Part shown: in pieces, positions 8,610 to 17,439 of the stretch
How positions within the stretch are numbered: position 1 is the first letter of the stretch
Layout of the letters: the number at the start of each line of letters is the position of its first letter
Assembly: GCA_028820845.1 (NCBI GenBank)
Contig: JAPPII010000003.1
Coordinates: 21,631 to 85,630, forward strand
Source: Candidatus Poribacteria bacterium
GTDB lineage: Bacteria > Poribacteria > WGA-4E > WGA-3G
Reading direction: 5' to 3'
DNA length: 64,000 nucleotides
Made by a program: the position numbers and the translations under genes
Notes under the pieces: model-generated
What the model saw: the letters and a program-made list of their open reading frames with translations, nothing else
What the model was told of the DNA's origin: nothing
Databases searched by the model: none

Positions 8610-10670
8610 ATGCAAAAATTACGGATCGAAGGCGCAGTACATACCAATTCGCTCGGTATGCAGTTCGTCAGAATTGAACCCGGTACCTTCATGATGGGTT
8701 CAGAGAACGCTGCATTATCAGATGAATTGACGGATGGAAAGGCACACCTCCGAGATGGCGATTGGGACGAAAAACCGGTACATCAGGTAACGCTCACTAT
8801 GCCCTTTTATTTCGGGATTTTTCAGGTTACCAATGCGCAATACGAAGAATTCCAGCCGTCACACAGTGAGCTCCGTAGCAAGCTTGGCTTTTCACGGGAC
8901 GATGACGAAGCCGTTGTATTTGTGGATTGGCACGACGCGACGCGCTTCTGTGAATGGCTTTCTGAAAAGGAGGGATTCCCTTATCGACTGCCGACTGAAG
9001 CCGAATGGGAGTACGTATGTCGGGCAGGCACAACAACCCATTTCCATACGGGTGATACCTTACCCTCCGATTTCCACAAAAACGTTGGAGAGAGTTGGTA
9101 CCCAGACGCTGGACGGAGCCGCGGGGCAGAAGAAGTGATGCCGCTCCATATCGGACAAACACCCCCCAACGCCTGGGGTGTCCACGATATGCACGGAAAT
9201 GTAGAGGAGTGGTGTCGAGATTGGTCTGGACCTTACGAACCGCATCCACAAGTCGATCCGGTCGGTAGAGAGACCGGTCTATATCGTGTTACACGGGGTG
9301 GCAGTCATTCAACATTACTCTGTTATTTACGGTCTGCAAATCGGATGGCGGCGGTACCTGAAGATAAACACTGGTATATCGGGTTTCGCGTCGTTTGTGG
9401 TGAAGTCCCGCAAGCAGCACCTACACCTGCACCGAAGGTCGCATTGTGGGGACGGAATGTCAAACAGGAACCCGCAAGTGCACCCGCGCCAGAAACACCT
9501 TATTTCGCTGAACCGATACCCTACGTTAAAATCCCGGAAGGTTCAAACGGACCGCTCTTCTCAGCACACAATCATGTTCCATCAATCACTGAATGCTCAA
9601 ACGGTGATATGTTCACGGCGTGGTATTCGTGCGTAACAGAGCGCGGACGTGAATTGACGGTTGCTGCAAGCCGATTGCGATTTAGCGAAACGGAATGGGA
9701 TCCCGCTGAACCCTTCTGGGGTCCGCCTGATCGCAATAATCACGCCACTGCTTTATGGCGAAACGAAAACGGACGGATTTATCATTTCAACGGTCTTTCT
9801 GCTGCCGCGACGTGGGGTCCCTTAGCATTAGTGATGCGCTATTCCGATGACAACGGCGCGACGTGGTCGAAACCGCGCTTCATCTCACCCGAACACCGGC
9901 TCCGACACATGCCGATTACCTCTGTCTTCCGCAGAGAGAACGGTTCTATACTCCTCGCCTGCGATGCAGTGAGCGGTGGAGACGGAGGCACTGCAATATG
10001 GCTTTCCGACGATGATGGAGAGACGTGGTACGATCCGGGGGCGGGGCAACCTATTCCCGAATTCGCCGAAGGAAAAACCGGAGGTTGGATTGCTGGCATA
10101 CACGCAGCTGTCGTCGAACTCACGGATGGAAGGCTCTTGGCTTACGGTCGCGGCGATACTATTAACGGACGAATGCCAAAAAGCGTCTCCGCAGATGACG
10201 GCAAAACGTGGCACTATAGCGCAAGCCAGTTTCCCGTGCTTTCGGGTGGGCAACGCTGCGTGCTTTTGCGGCTTCAAGAGGGACCCATCTTCTTCGCCTC
10301 TTTCACAGGGGATCGGCGCGAACCGACACCGATGCCGATTGTCGATACTTCTGGAAACGAACGTCTCGCTACGGGACTTTTTAGTGCGTTGTCCTACGAC
10401 GATGGCGAGACATGGAAACATATCCGTCCGGTTACAGACGACGGGGCAGATCGAGACATGGAAACGCTGGATGGACGCCCCTTTACGATGGGACTCAACA
10501 GTGCCGAACCGGGCGGGTACCTCGCCGTTCACCAAGGGCAAAACGGGATTATCCATCTGATTAGCAGCCGTCTACACTATCGATTTAACCTTGCATGGCT
10601 GCAAAAGCCACCGCCATCAGAAGCGAAAGATTATCTGCTTCAAACTGATAGAAGTAGATACCACTGGTAA
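8610..10670 (+). CDS. Fusion of FGE-sulfatase-type domain and BNR/sialidase-like domain
   Basis: 686 aa from an ATG with AAAAGGA upstream; no signal peptide. Residues 1-265 are an FGE-sulfatase (SUMF1) domain: MQFVRIEPGTFMMGSE, PVHQVTLTMPFYFGIFQVTN, RLPTEAEWEYVCRAGT, WGVHDMHGNVEEWCRDW and RVTRGGS. The residues that follow, HSTLLCYLRSANRM, keep only one cysteine, so formylglycine generation by the usual Cys pair is unlikely. From about residue 300 a sialidase-like six-bladed propeller follows, with Asp-box repeats (SDDNGATWS, SDDDGETWYD, SADDGKTWHY, SYDDGETWKH). Such propellers hydrolyse or bind sialosides and related sugars. The final 20 codons overlap an antisense gene remnant, so the natural C-terminus may have been lost. 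Confidence 0.8.
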   Translation: MQKLRIEGAVHTNSLGMQFVRIEPGTFMMGSENAALSDELTDGKAHLRDGDWDEKPVHQVTLTMPFYFGIFQVTNAQYEEFQPSHSELRSKLGFSRDDDEAVVFVDWHDATRFCEWLSEKEGFPYRLPTEAEWEYVCRAGTTTHFHTGDTLPSDFHKNVGESWYPDAGRSRGAEEVMPLHIGQTPPNAWGVHDMHGNVEEWCRDWSGPYEPHPQVDPVGRETGLYRVTRGGSHSTLLCYLRSANRMAAVPEDKHWYIGFRVVCGEVPQAAPTPAPKVALWGRNVKQEPASAPAPETPYFAEPIPYVKIPEGSNGPLFSAHNHVPSITECSNGDMFTAWYSCVTERGRELTVAASRLRFSETEWDPAEPFWGPPDRNNHATALWRNENGRIYHFNGLSAAATWGPLALVMRYSDDNGATWSKPRFISPEHRLRHMPITSVFRRENGSILLACDAVSGGDGGTAIWLSDDDGETWYDPGAGQPIPEFAEGKTGGWIAGIHAAVVELTDGRLLAYGRGDTINGRMPKSVSADDGKTWHYSASQFPVLSGGQRCVLLRLQEGPIFFASFTGDRREPTPMPIVDTSGNERLATGLFSALSYDDGETWKHIRPVTDDGADRDMETLDGRPFTMGLNSAEPGGYLAVHQGQNGIIHLISSRLHYRFNLAWLQKPPPSEAKDYLLQTDRSRYHW

Positions 10671-10860
10671 CACGTTCGCTAACTGTGTTGAGACCATCCC
10701 AATACGCTGCACGACTCCGACTCGTGTAGTACCGCGCACACTGGTGTCTGAGATTCTCAACGACATTGGCAAGTGGACGCGTGTTAACAATCGGATTCCC
10801 CGAAAGCCTTAGCTCTCTGAGATTCTCTAAACCCGACTGGATTGGGAAGCGGATTGTCAA
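10585..10860 (-). pseudogene. Remnant of a leucine-rich-repeat protein with FlgD-like tail
   Basis: The minus-strand frame reads LENLRELRLSGNPIVNTRP (one LRR unit) and, after a deletion, RAAYWDGLNTVSERVTSGIY plus FYQFEADN, the characteristic end of FlgD-like C-terminal domains in this genome (compare YWDGRNTAGESVASGVYFYS at the end of the 31726-35328 protein). It has stops upstream, lacks most of the LRR body and runs into the antisense strand of the sialidase gene. It is a decayed fragment. Confidence 0.6.
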
Positions 10861-11256
10861 GTGAGGTCGGAAACCTAACCCGCCAGGTAGATCAAATTAC
10901 AGAAAGTCGCTTAAAATTTTAACTTAATATAAAAACATGCCTCAATACGATTTTCTGCTCTGAACCTCTCAAATTGTTGGGTTACACTGCTTTAAAATGA
11001 AAAAACTTGACACAAGACTGGAATCGTTATATCCTTTAATATTAACTTATTGTTATAGTTTTGTTGGAACCCGGTCTACTGAAAATCAAGGTCTCATATC
11101 AATTTTTACCTGTATATTTAGAATTCCAGTAGTTTTATCACAAATAGGGTCCTTCATTAGGCATTGGCATGACACTTGCAGTAAAATAAACAAAAAAACG
11201 CGATTCAACTTTAAGATTTTTGAAAGGCTATCTCATAGATACTATTTGGAACATAT
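10861..11256. other. Region without a supported gene, left flank of the IS element
   Basis: AT-rich, no credible coding frame; a short plus-strand frame of about 100 codons runs into the IS and has no recognisable features. This side shows no match to the truncated gene found on the other side of the IS. Confidence 0.45.
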
Positions 11257-12702
11257 CAATACCTTCGCCAAATTATCCGGTTCTGATTTGGTTTGAAGTG
11301 TAATGAATAGCCCCAATAGCACCGAGATGTTCAGCGATGTCGTCAATAACAATAGGTTCAGGTTTTTGCGGAAGTATTTTTAGGGTTTCGTGTAAATACT
11401 TCTGCCCTCTGTAGCGTGCTTTGATGTCTAAGACCCCAAACCCGGGATGTTCCGCACCCCACATCTCCCGGAGTTTCGCAGAAACATTGACCATGAACAT
11501 GGACAGGTTCGCCGCATTTTCAATAGGGGTCTGCTTGACGTTGCTAAAATCGGAAACCAACCCCCAAAACTGTTTTGCGTCTCGGAAGTTGAACTCGATT
11601 TGAAACCGAAGCGAGTAATAGTCAATGAGCGTTTCGGCATCCAATGCCAGATCGGAGGCAAACACGAAAACGTGTGATGTCTGTTGCGTCTTTGTGTTCG
11701 TTTTTCGCAAACAGACGACATTCAAAGGGTCTGGGAAACGTTTATGCCGACACTCTATTTGATAGACTTCGCTGGTGATGTTTCCTTGCGTCTGTGTGGA
11801 CACGAGATATTTGCTCTCAATCGCTTTCGGATTGAACTTTTCACCATAGATCGCCGGTCTGCCGCGTCTTTGATAAGGTATCTCGGGTGGCAAATACAGG
11901 GCAGCATCTTTACGAAGTTTTGAAATCAGATGCAACCCGCAGCCTCTGACCCTCTGTAGTGTATTATTGTTGCCGAAGGCGCCATCAAGGAGCAAGTATC
12001 GGATTGGTAGAAAGCCCTCTATCGTTGCTAAGACCGTCTTGAGCAGCGATTGCACTTGTTTCAAAGTGTCATTGAGGACGCCCTGGGTCTTGTTTCGGTT
12101 CTGACTCCCTTTCGGACGTCCCGGTTTTCTTTTCTTTCGTGAAGGTGTCAAGGGCTGCGTCGCCTCTTTCGGTGTTTGTGAAGTTTCACTGCGGACGACC
12201 TGTTCCATGCACATCGGATAGGAACGGCGTCCCTTGACACTGATGATGGAAATGGCAAAAAACGCCAGACCCGGCACCGCCTTACCGATGGTTGATGCGA
12301 AAAAACGTGATAAACCGTAGGTAGCCTTACCTGATTTTCGCACAACCGTTTCATCACCCGCCAGCAGATACACGTCATCGGGATCAAAGAGATGGGTTCT
12401 GAAGAACACCCAACACAGCGTTCCCCACGGCAAGACGGTGTGAGAGAACCTTTGGATCCTGCGATAACTCCCGCCTTTCAGCGTCCAGCGTGAGATATTT
12501 CGCAGCGTCACGCTTCCGGTCATCGCCAGCACTGCGAACACGATATGACGCAACTGACGAAGTGGTGTTGTCGATAAATGTGGACTGAAAACCGAAAATA
12601 ATGATAGAATCTCTGACATGGGTAAACATCCTTTCTAAGTTAGCGTTTCTTTAACTTTAGGATATTTACCCTATTTAATCAACTATTTTGGCGAAGGTAT
12701 TG
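11257..12702 (-). mobile_element. IS4-family insertion sequence, copy 1
   Basis: 1446 bp bounded by perfect 16-bp terminal inverted repeats CAATACCTTCGCCAAA (11257-11272 and inverted at 12687-12702). It contains one intact transposase gene. No direct target duplication is present: the flanks read GAACATAT and TCCTAACA, although the second copy in this window has a perfect 8-bp duplication. The element interrupts a gene whose 3' part continues at 12703. Confidence 0.9.
11273..12619 (-). CDS. IS4-family transposase
   Basis: 448 aa, intact. DDE catalytic residues sit in LLAGDETVVRKSGKATYG (first Asp), LLLDGAFGNN (second Asp) and YYSLRFQIEFNFRDAKQFWG (Glu). The last stretch fits the Y-(2)-R-(3)-E-(6)-K signature of IS4 transposases. 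A basic low-complexity insert (SRKKRKPGRPKGSQNRNKTQ) lies between the first and second Asp. The stop lies within 20 bp of the left terminal repeat. A degenerate second copy with the same sequence order is at 59755-62224. Confidence 0.92.
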   Translation of the reverse strand: MSEILSLFSVFSPHLSTTPLRQLRHIVFAVLAMTGSVTLRNISRWTLKGGSYRRIQRFSHTVLPWGTLCWVFFRTHLFDPDDVYLLAGDETVVRKSGKATYGLSRFFASTIGKAVPGLAFFAISIISVKGRRSYPMCMEQVVRSETSQTPKEATQPLTPSRKKRKPGRPKGSQNRNKTQGVLNDTLKQVQSLLKTVLATIEGFLPIRYLLLDGAFGNNNTLQRVRGCGLHLISKLRKDAALYLPPEIPYQRRGRPAIYGEKFNPKAIESKYLVSTQTQGNITSEVYQIECRHKRFPDPLNVVCLRKTNTKTQQTSHVFVFASDLALDAETLIDYYSLRFQIEFNFRDAKQFWGLVSDFSNVKQTPIENAANLSMFMVNVSAKLREMWGAEHPGFGVLDIKARYRGQKYLHETLKILPQKPEPIVIDDIAEHLGAIGAIHYTSNQIRTG

Positions 12703-13436
12703 TCCTAACAGATTTCAAAAAAACAATCGGGTTAGAAGAAGGTTTTGAAGAAGCGCAAGTTCTCTGGATAGTCAGCATTCCGCGTTGGGCAGCGGGTTTC
12801 TTATGGTTGCAAACACAGACTTTGTTTGGAAATGACGAGAAACCCATCTCCTATGAAGGTGAACTCGAATCTCACCGCTACGAAGACGAACGGGTCCAAG
12901 ACATATATAAGCAGTATGCCGTTCGTATACTTGCAGAACTTGTAGGACGGGTAGGATTGAATCGCTTAACAGACAAGACGATTGTCTTAGTTTCCAATCT
13001 GGTACTGCCCGACATTACCGACAGGCCTGAAACACTCCTTTTTGATTGGGAAGATTTTGAGGTCGCTGGTGGACTCGACAAACTTGCTGAGACAATAGCC
13101 ACGCGCCAACATTTTGAAGCTGAACGTGCCAAACTCACTGCTGAATCCAGCAGAGAAGAAGTCGAACGGGTCTTAGGGTGCTCTTCACGGCAAGCAAATC
13201 GTGTGCTGCAAAAGTTTAGAGGTGGGGCACCGTTACGTGTACCGCTCCGCGATCAGATATTCGCTGCGCTTGCTGCGGGTAGGAACAAGACCTCTGATCT
13301 TGTTGATGCTGTTGAGGGATATCCAACGGCGATAAAAAATGAACTCAAGCGACTCGTGGATGCTAACGAGATCGTGAAGGTGCGTTGGGGTACGTACGCA
13401 CTTAAAACAGACCAAATAAAACAGGATAAACAATGA
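12703..13436 (+). pseudogene. 5'-truncated paralogue of the primase/helicase-like protein
   Basis: The frame is open from the IS boundary: LTDFKKTIGLEEGFEEAQVL, WIVSIPRWAAGFLW, then TDRPETLLFDWEDFEVAGGL and the two C-terminal helix-turn-helix segments. It aligns along its whole length with the last third of the 6191-8563 protein (IVGAPYW, TDRPETLLFDWEDFEVAGGL, AIKNELKRLVDA). The 5' two thirds are missing. An internal ATG at 12807 could still give a 209-aa protein with the helix-turn-helix part. Its TGA overlaps the start of the PhyH gene (ATGA), so the two were translationally coupled. Confidence 0.85.
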
Positions 13437-14323
13437 AACTCCCCTTTTTACTTCAAGAAGTAGAAGTCAGCACTGATTTACGAGAAAGCAACGACATCCT
13501 CGACAATCCTGACGCTTTGAAAGAGAGGATAGCAGCAGACGGTTATCTCCTAATCCGAGGGTTGCATGACAAAGAGACAATCCTCACGGCGCGCCGCCAA
13601 ATTCTGGAGAGACTACAAGCAAAAGGTATGCTCGCACCGGATGCTCCCTTAATGGATGGTATCTTCAATCCGGATTACCTGGAACCGACATCTACCGGCT
13701 CAATGGGCAACAAAGCGTGGACGCAGCTACCGGCATTTAAAGCAGTGGTCGAAGGTAAACCGGTGATGGACTTCTTCAAGCACTTCCTCGGTGGTGAGGC
13801 ACGGACGTTTGATTTCAAATGGCTTCGCACAGCGGGACCGGGGGCGGGTTCTCCAATCCATTACGACATCGTCTTTATGGGTAGAGGCACACAAGATCTC
13901 TACTCTTGTTGGACCCCTTTCGGTGATGTCTCGCTTGATATGGGTCCGATTGTTTTCTGTCTGGGTTCCAATCGATTTGAAAAGATTCGCGCCACCTACG
14001 GACAATCGGATGTTGACCGTGATCTGATTGAAGGACATTTCAGTGATAAACCGCTTGAAATCGTCGAGAAATTCGGTGGACACTGGGCTACGACAAAATT
14101 TTCGGCAGGCGATGTTATTATTTTTAGCATGTTCCTGATGCACGCCTCGCTCGTCAACACATCCAACAAAATTCGGATAACTGCGGACACGCGGTATCAA
14201 CTCGCCTCGGAACCGATTGACGAACGCTGGATCGGCAAAAAACCGAAAGGGCATTACGCATGGAAACAGGAGAACGCACAAATCGAATCCTTGGAGGAAT
14301 CCCGAAAACGCTGGGGTGTTTAA
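13433..14323 (+). CDS. Phytanoyl-CoA dioxygenase (PhyH) family oxygenase
   Basis: 296 aa. Fe(II)/2-oxoglutarate oxygenase fold with iron ligands H143 and D145 (PIHYDIVFMG) and H237 (FSMFLMHASL); R248 or R254 in NKIRITADTRYQ would bind 2-oxoglutarate. Length and motif spacing fit the PhyH family, whose members hydroxylate diverse small molecules, not only phytanoyl-CoA; the substrate cannot be told here. The start overlaps the stop of the truncated helix-turn-helix gene by 4 bases. PhyH genes are strongly expanded in Poribacteria, which fits the organism guess. Confidence 0.88.
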   Translation: MKLPFLLQEVEVSTDLRESNDILDNPDALKERIAADGYLLIRGLHDKETILTARRQILERLQAKGMLAPDAPLMDGIFNPDYLEPTSTGSMGNKAWTQLPAFKAVVEGKPVMDFFKHFLGGEARTFDFKWLRTAGPGAGSPIHYDIVFMGRGTQDLYSCWTPFGDVSLDMGPIVFCLGSNRFEKIRATYGQSDVDRDLIEGHFSDKPLEIVEKFGGHWATTKFSAGDVIIFSMFLMHASLVNTSNKIRITADTRYQLASEPIDERWIGKKPKGHYAWKQENAQIESLEESRKRWGV

Positions 14324-14337
14324 TGATAACCCCCTAT

Positions 14338-14455
14338 CCCTTGTAGGAGAGGTTTGTAACCCCAATGCTTTATTGAATCCCTGTAGGAGGGGTTTGTAAC
14401 CCCGATGCTTTATTGAATCCCTGTAGGAGGGGTTTGTAACCCCGATGCTTTATGG
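14338..14455 (+). repeat. 40-bp tandem repeat, about three units, each with a GGGGTT-AACCCC hairpin
   Basis: TGTAGGAG[A/G]GGTTTGTAAC recurs at 14342, 14382 and 14422, a strict 40-bp period; each unit holds the palindrome GGGGTTTGTAACCCC followed by GATGCTTTATTGAAT. The first unit has two substitutions, the other two are identical over the shared part. The array sits between the PhyH stop and the PLD start. Confidence 0.95.
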
Positions 14456-14471
14456 ACGGAGACATGCAAAC

Positions 14472-15554
14472 ATGTACAATGATTCGGGTGTAAGCGAAAC
14501 TGATACAACATCCAAAACCAGCAAACCCAACCTATTTGTTCCCTTCCTCCTTATCCTACTCTGTGCCGTTGCGATCGGCTTCGGTATCAGATATTATAGA
14601 AGCATCCGTGGGGCGACGACCGAAACACCATGGGAAGTCTACTTTAGCGAAGTCACTGCTGGTACTAATCACTATTCCCTTGAAAAACGACTCGTTACGA
14701 GACTCACCGATGCCGCAGCGCGAATTGATGCCGCGCTTTACGATCTGAACTCTGTCCCGATAGCCGACGCTTTAATCGAAGCACATCGCCGTGGACTCCA
14801 AGTGCAAATCTTCACTGAAACTGACAATATTGAAGAACAAATTCGACGCTTACAAGAAGCTGGTATCCCTGTCGGCGACGATAAAGACCCCGACAGTTAT
14901 ATGCACCATAAGTTTGTCGTGATTGATGAACGATACGTCTGGACGGGTTCCTATAACACGACCTACAACGGTGCCTACAAGAACAACAACAATGTTATAC
15001 TCGTCGATTCAGTCCAACTTGCATATAACTTCACACAGGAATTTCGGGAACTGTTTCTGCGTGAACAGGTTGAGAAGTCCTCTGACATGTCTGTGGTCTA
15101 TCCACAGGTGAAACTGAGCGACGGCACGCAGATTTCCACCTATTTTTCTCCAGACCACGATACCATCTCACCGCTTCTCAAGGAGATCCAGTCGGCGAAA
15201 ACATCTATCCATTTTATGGCATTCTCCTTCACACACGACAGGCTCGGCAAGGCGATGTGCGATCGCTTTGAAGCCAACGTTGATGTACGCGGCGTGTTTG
15301 AGGGACGACAGGTTGACAAGCGATATTCCGAATACAACAAGATGAAGCAGGCAGGTTTACCAGTGGTGCTGGATGAAAACAGGGGGGCTATGCATCACAA
15401 GGTGATTGTAATTGATGGAGAGACAGTGGTGACGGGGTCGTATAACTTCTCGAAAAATGCAGAAACCCGCAACTCCGAAAACCTCTTAATTATCAAAGGG
15501 AATCAGGAGATTGCAGCGGCTTATGTAGCGGAGTTTCAGCGGATAACGCGTTAG
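14472..15554 (+). CDS. Membrane-anchored phospholipase D-family protein
   Basis: 360 aa; ATG chosen because GGAG lies 10 bases upstream, whereas the earlier in-frame ATG falls in the repeat array. A transmembrane helix (LFVPFLLILLCAVAIGFGI) near residue 25 anchors it with the rest probably outside. Two PLDc domains each carry an HKD motif: MHHKFVVIDERYVWTGSYN and MHHKVIVIDGETVVTGSYN. This is the Nuc/PLDc_2 branch, which includes phosphodiesterases and nucleases; the substrate is not predictable. Length is normal for a two-HKD protein. Confidence 0.87.
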   Translation: MYNDSGVSETDTTSKTSKPNLFVPFLLILLCAVAIGFGIRYYRSIRGATTETPWEVYFSEVTAGTNHYSLEKRLVTRLTDAAARIDAALYDLNSVPIADALIEAHRRGLQVQIFTETDNIEEQIRRLQEAGIPVGDDKDPDSYMHHKFVVIDERYVWTGSYNTTYNGAYKNNNNVILVDSVQLAYNFTQEFRELFLREQVEKSSDMSVVYPQVKLSDGTQISTYFSPDHDTISPLLKEIQSAKTSIHFMAFSFTHDRLGKAMCDRFEANVDVRGVFEGRQVDKRYSEYNKMKQAGLPVVLDENRGAMHHKVIVIDGETVVTGSYNFSKNAETRNSENLLIIKGNQEIAAAYVAEFQRITR

Positions 15555-15570
15555 CGTTTCTCACCTGATA

Positions 15571-16731
15571 TTACGGCCCAATGCTTGGTACACTGTCCGA
15601 TAGGGGCATGGGCATCACCGGTTTCTCACCTAATATTACCGTACAATGCTGCGCCGTCCCGTTCCTATCAATTTTAAGTTGGACGCTCGTATCCGGTCGC
15701 TTGGTTACGACACATCTTAACAATTCAGCGTATGAGCGCACAGCGGTCTCGTCCAATTCAAGAATCACATCTTTGGGCAAGAGTCCACTTTTGTGTGCTG
15801 GGCTGCCGTCAATTACACGGGTAACATAGACCCCAGACTCACCGCTATCGACCTCAACACCGAGCCAACCGCGCGCGACCTTTCCGTGTTCTATAATTTC
15901 CTTGGCAACCGTGCGAACTGCCTCTATAGGCAGCGCAAAAGCGATCTCTTGATTACGAGACCCTAACGGTGAGGGTTGCCCAAGAAATTGTGTAATGTCT
16001 ATATCGTCTTGTTTCCCGAACAGCACATTAGCAGGTGAATTAATGCCAATCGGCTCTGTCAGAACGGCGAGTATCATTCCAACGATCTCACCGGACGTAT
16101 TGACAACAGCACCTCCACTGTTTCCAGGTGTAATGGCTGCGTTGATTTTAATGAGTTCCCCACACATTTGATCCGGCAAGGTATCCCATCCACCGACGAT
16201 TCCGAAGGAAATAATGGGGCTATGTCCGTAAGAACTGCCTATCGTCACAGCCCACGAACCCGTGTCAATCTTTGAGGAATCTCCCCACTTGATAGATTTC
16301 GCTGTCGCTTTAGATGCAGTTGTCAGTGGCGTGTCAGCAACGCGAAGCACTGCAATGTCGGTGAGTGTATCCGTGCCGAGCAGTTTTGCTGAAGATACCT
16401 TTCCATCACTAAAGACGATCTCAATCTTACCCGGATTCTCCATCTCAAAAGTCGTTGTTGCGACGTGTCCATTGGTGTCAATGAGGATACCGGAACCGAT
16501 GTCTTGGCGGGTGAGTGCTAACCGCTTCGGATTCGGCTGGAGCCATACTGAATTGACCTGCGTCGCTACGACTTTGACAACAGCCGGACGGGCATCGGCG
16601 ACTATCTTCTGAAAATCCTTCTCGAACATCTGTAGGATACTTTCGTTCGCAAAGCTGAAGGGGATTGCATAGAAAAGTAGACCGAGTAATCCAATTAGCA
16701 ATTGTTGTTGTTTTAATGCTTTCGCGTGCAT
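15571..16731 (-). CDS. HtrA/DegP-like trypsin-fold protein with PDZ domain, catalytic His replaced
   Basis: 386 aa. Signal peptide (LLIGLLGLLFYAIPFSFA), trypsin-like domain at about 45-250 and PDZ domain at about 285-370 (GWLGVEVDSGESGVYVTRVI). The nucleophile S205 (TPGNSGGAVV) and D125 (TDIAVLRV) are in place, but the segment GSGILIDTNGHVATTTFEM has Phe95 where HtrA proteins have the catalytic His of TNNHVV. Protease activity is therefore doubtful; a chaperone or sensing role is possible. It is downstream of the anti-sigma gene on the same strand with 93 bases of repeat between, which suggests a link to the envelope stress pair. Confidence 0.85.
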   Translation of the reverse strand: MHAKALKQQQLLIGLLGLLFYAIPFSFANESILQMFEKDFQKIVADARPAVVKVVATQVNSVWLQPNPKRLALTRQDIGSGILIDTNGHVATTTFEMENPGKIEIVFSDGKVSSAKLLGTDTLTDIAVLRVADTPLTTASKATAKSIKWGDSSKIDTGSWAVTIGSSYGHSPIISFGIVGGWDTLPDQMCGELIKINAAITPGNSGGAVVNTSGEIVGMILAVLTEPIGINSPANVLFGKQDDIDITQFLGQPSPLGSRNQEIAFALPIEAVRTVAKEIIEHGKVARGWLGVEVDSGESGVYVTRVIDGSPAHKSGLLPKDVILELDETAVRSYAELLRCVVTKRPDTSVQLKIDRNGTAQHCTVILGEKPVMPMPLSDSVPSIGP

Positions 16732-16744
16732 ACGTTTATCATCC

Positions 16745-16810
16745 TTTGGCTGTTGGCTGTTAGTGGTTGGCAGTTGGTTGTTGGTTATTGGTTAATCGTC
16801 ATTCGCTGAC
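16745..16810. repeat. Degenerate TTGGCTG/TTGGTTA heptamer-type repeat
   Basis: Runs of GGCTGTTGGCTGTTAG and GTTGGTTGTTGGTTATTGG with a 6-8 base quasi-period. Related tracts occur at 45719-45886 and 47363-47392. No coding content. Confidence 0.75.
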
Positions 16811-16824
16811 TGCCAATCGCCATT

Positions 16825-17421
16825 TCAAAGCCCACCGCCTGTGGAGGCACTGGTGTAGCTAACCTGCTTTAAGACATAGTGCTGCTGCATCGGCTGTCGC
16901 GATGTTTGGATTACACCACCGGGCGAAAATGAATCCATACTTCTCACCCGACGCCGCACATCTACGGGCAACTCAACAGGCGGCGGTCCGAGACGGTTCG
17001 GTTCGGATGCCGGCGTCACCACGACAGCAGGTTGAGAGTCCCGATCAAATAAGAGACCAGCTTGGTAGAAGTAGCCTCCTACTGCGACGATAAGAAGCAA
17101 AGCAACGATACCACTAAATGCCCATCTGGGACGGCGGAGCCCATCTTGTAGTCGATGCCAACCTGTTGCGATAATTTCCGTAATACCGCCGAACTCGTGT
17201 GGTTCTTCAGCCAGCCGTTGCATCAACTTCGGCATAAAGTTGGGAGATGGCTCAATCTGCGGCAATTGCCGGACAGCCTTAACAGATTCTTGAAATCGGG
17301 CATATTCGTGTTGACACGCTTCGCACGTTGTGAGATGTGCCTCAAAGTCGCGTAATGCCTGATAATCAAGGGTATCTTCCAAGTAGGCAGAGAAGTGTTC
17401 CTCAGCCTGCAAGCAGTTCAT
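16825..17421 (-). CDS. Anti-sigma factor with zinc-binding HC2 domain
   Basis: 198 aa. N-terminal zinc-finger anti-sigma domain: MNCLQAEEHFSAYLED followed by HLTTCEACQHEY (H-x3-C-x2-C). A single transmembrane helix (WAFSGIVALLLIVAVGGYF) lies near residue 105, with a periplasmic tail of about 75 residues. This is the usual architecture for a membrane-bound inhibitor of an ECF sigma factor. It starts 18 bases after the stop of the ECF sigma gene, so the two form an operon, and the zinc motif should bind that sigma factor until stress releases it. Confidence 0.88.
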   Translation of the reverse strand: MNCLQAEEHFSAYLEDTLDYQALRDFEAHLTTCEACQHEYARFQESVKAVRQLPQIEPSPNFMPKLMQRLAEEPHEFGGITEIIATGWHRLQDGLRRPRWAFSGIVALLLIVAVGGYFYQAGLLFDRDSQPAVVVTPASEPNRLGPPPVELPVDVRRRVRSMDSFSPGGVIQTSRQPMQQHYVLKQVSYTSASTGGGL

Positions 17422-17439
17422 AATCTCTCCTTATGCGCA

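Noticed and set aside
10997..11296. Plus-strand open frame of 99 codons
   Set aside because: Runs into the IS left end, AT-rich, no ribosome site or motif; judged a chance frame.
14338..14455. Possible CRISPR array
   Set aside because: Units are contiguous 40-bp tandem copies without variable spacers and no cas gene is present.
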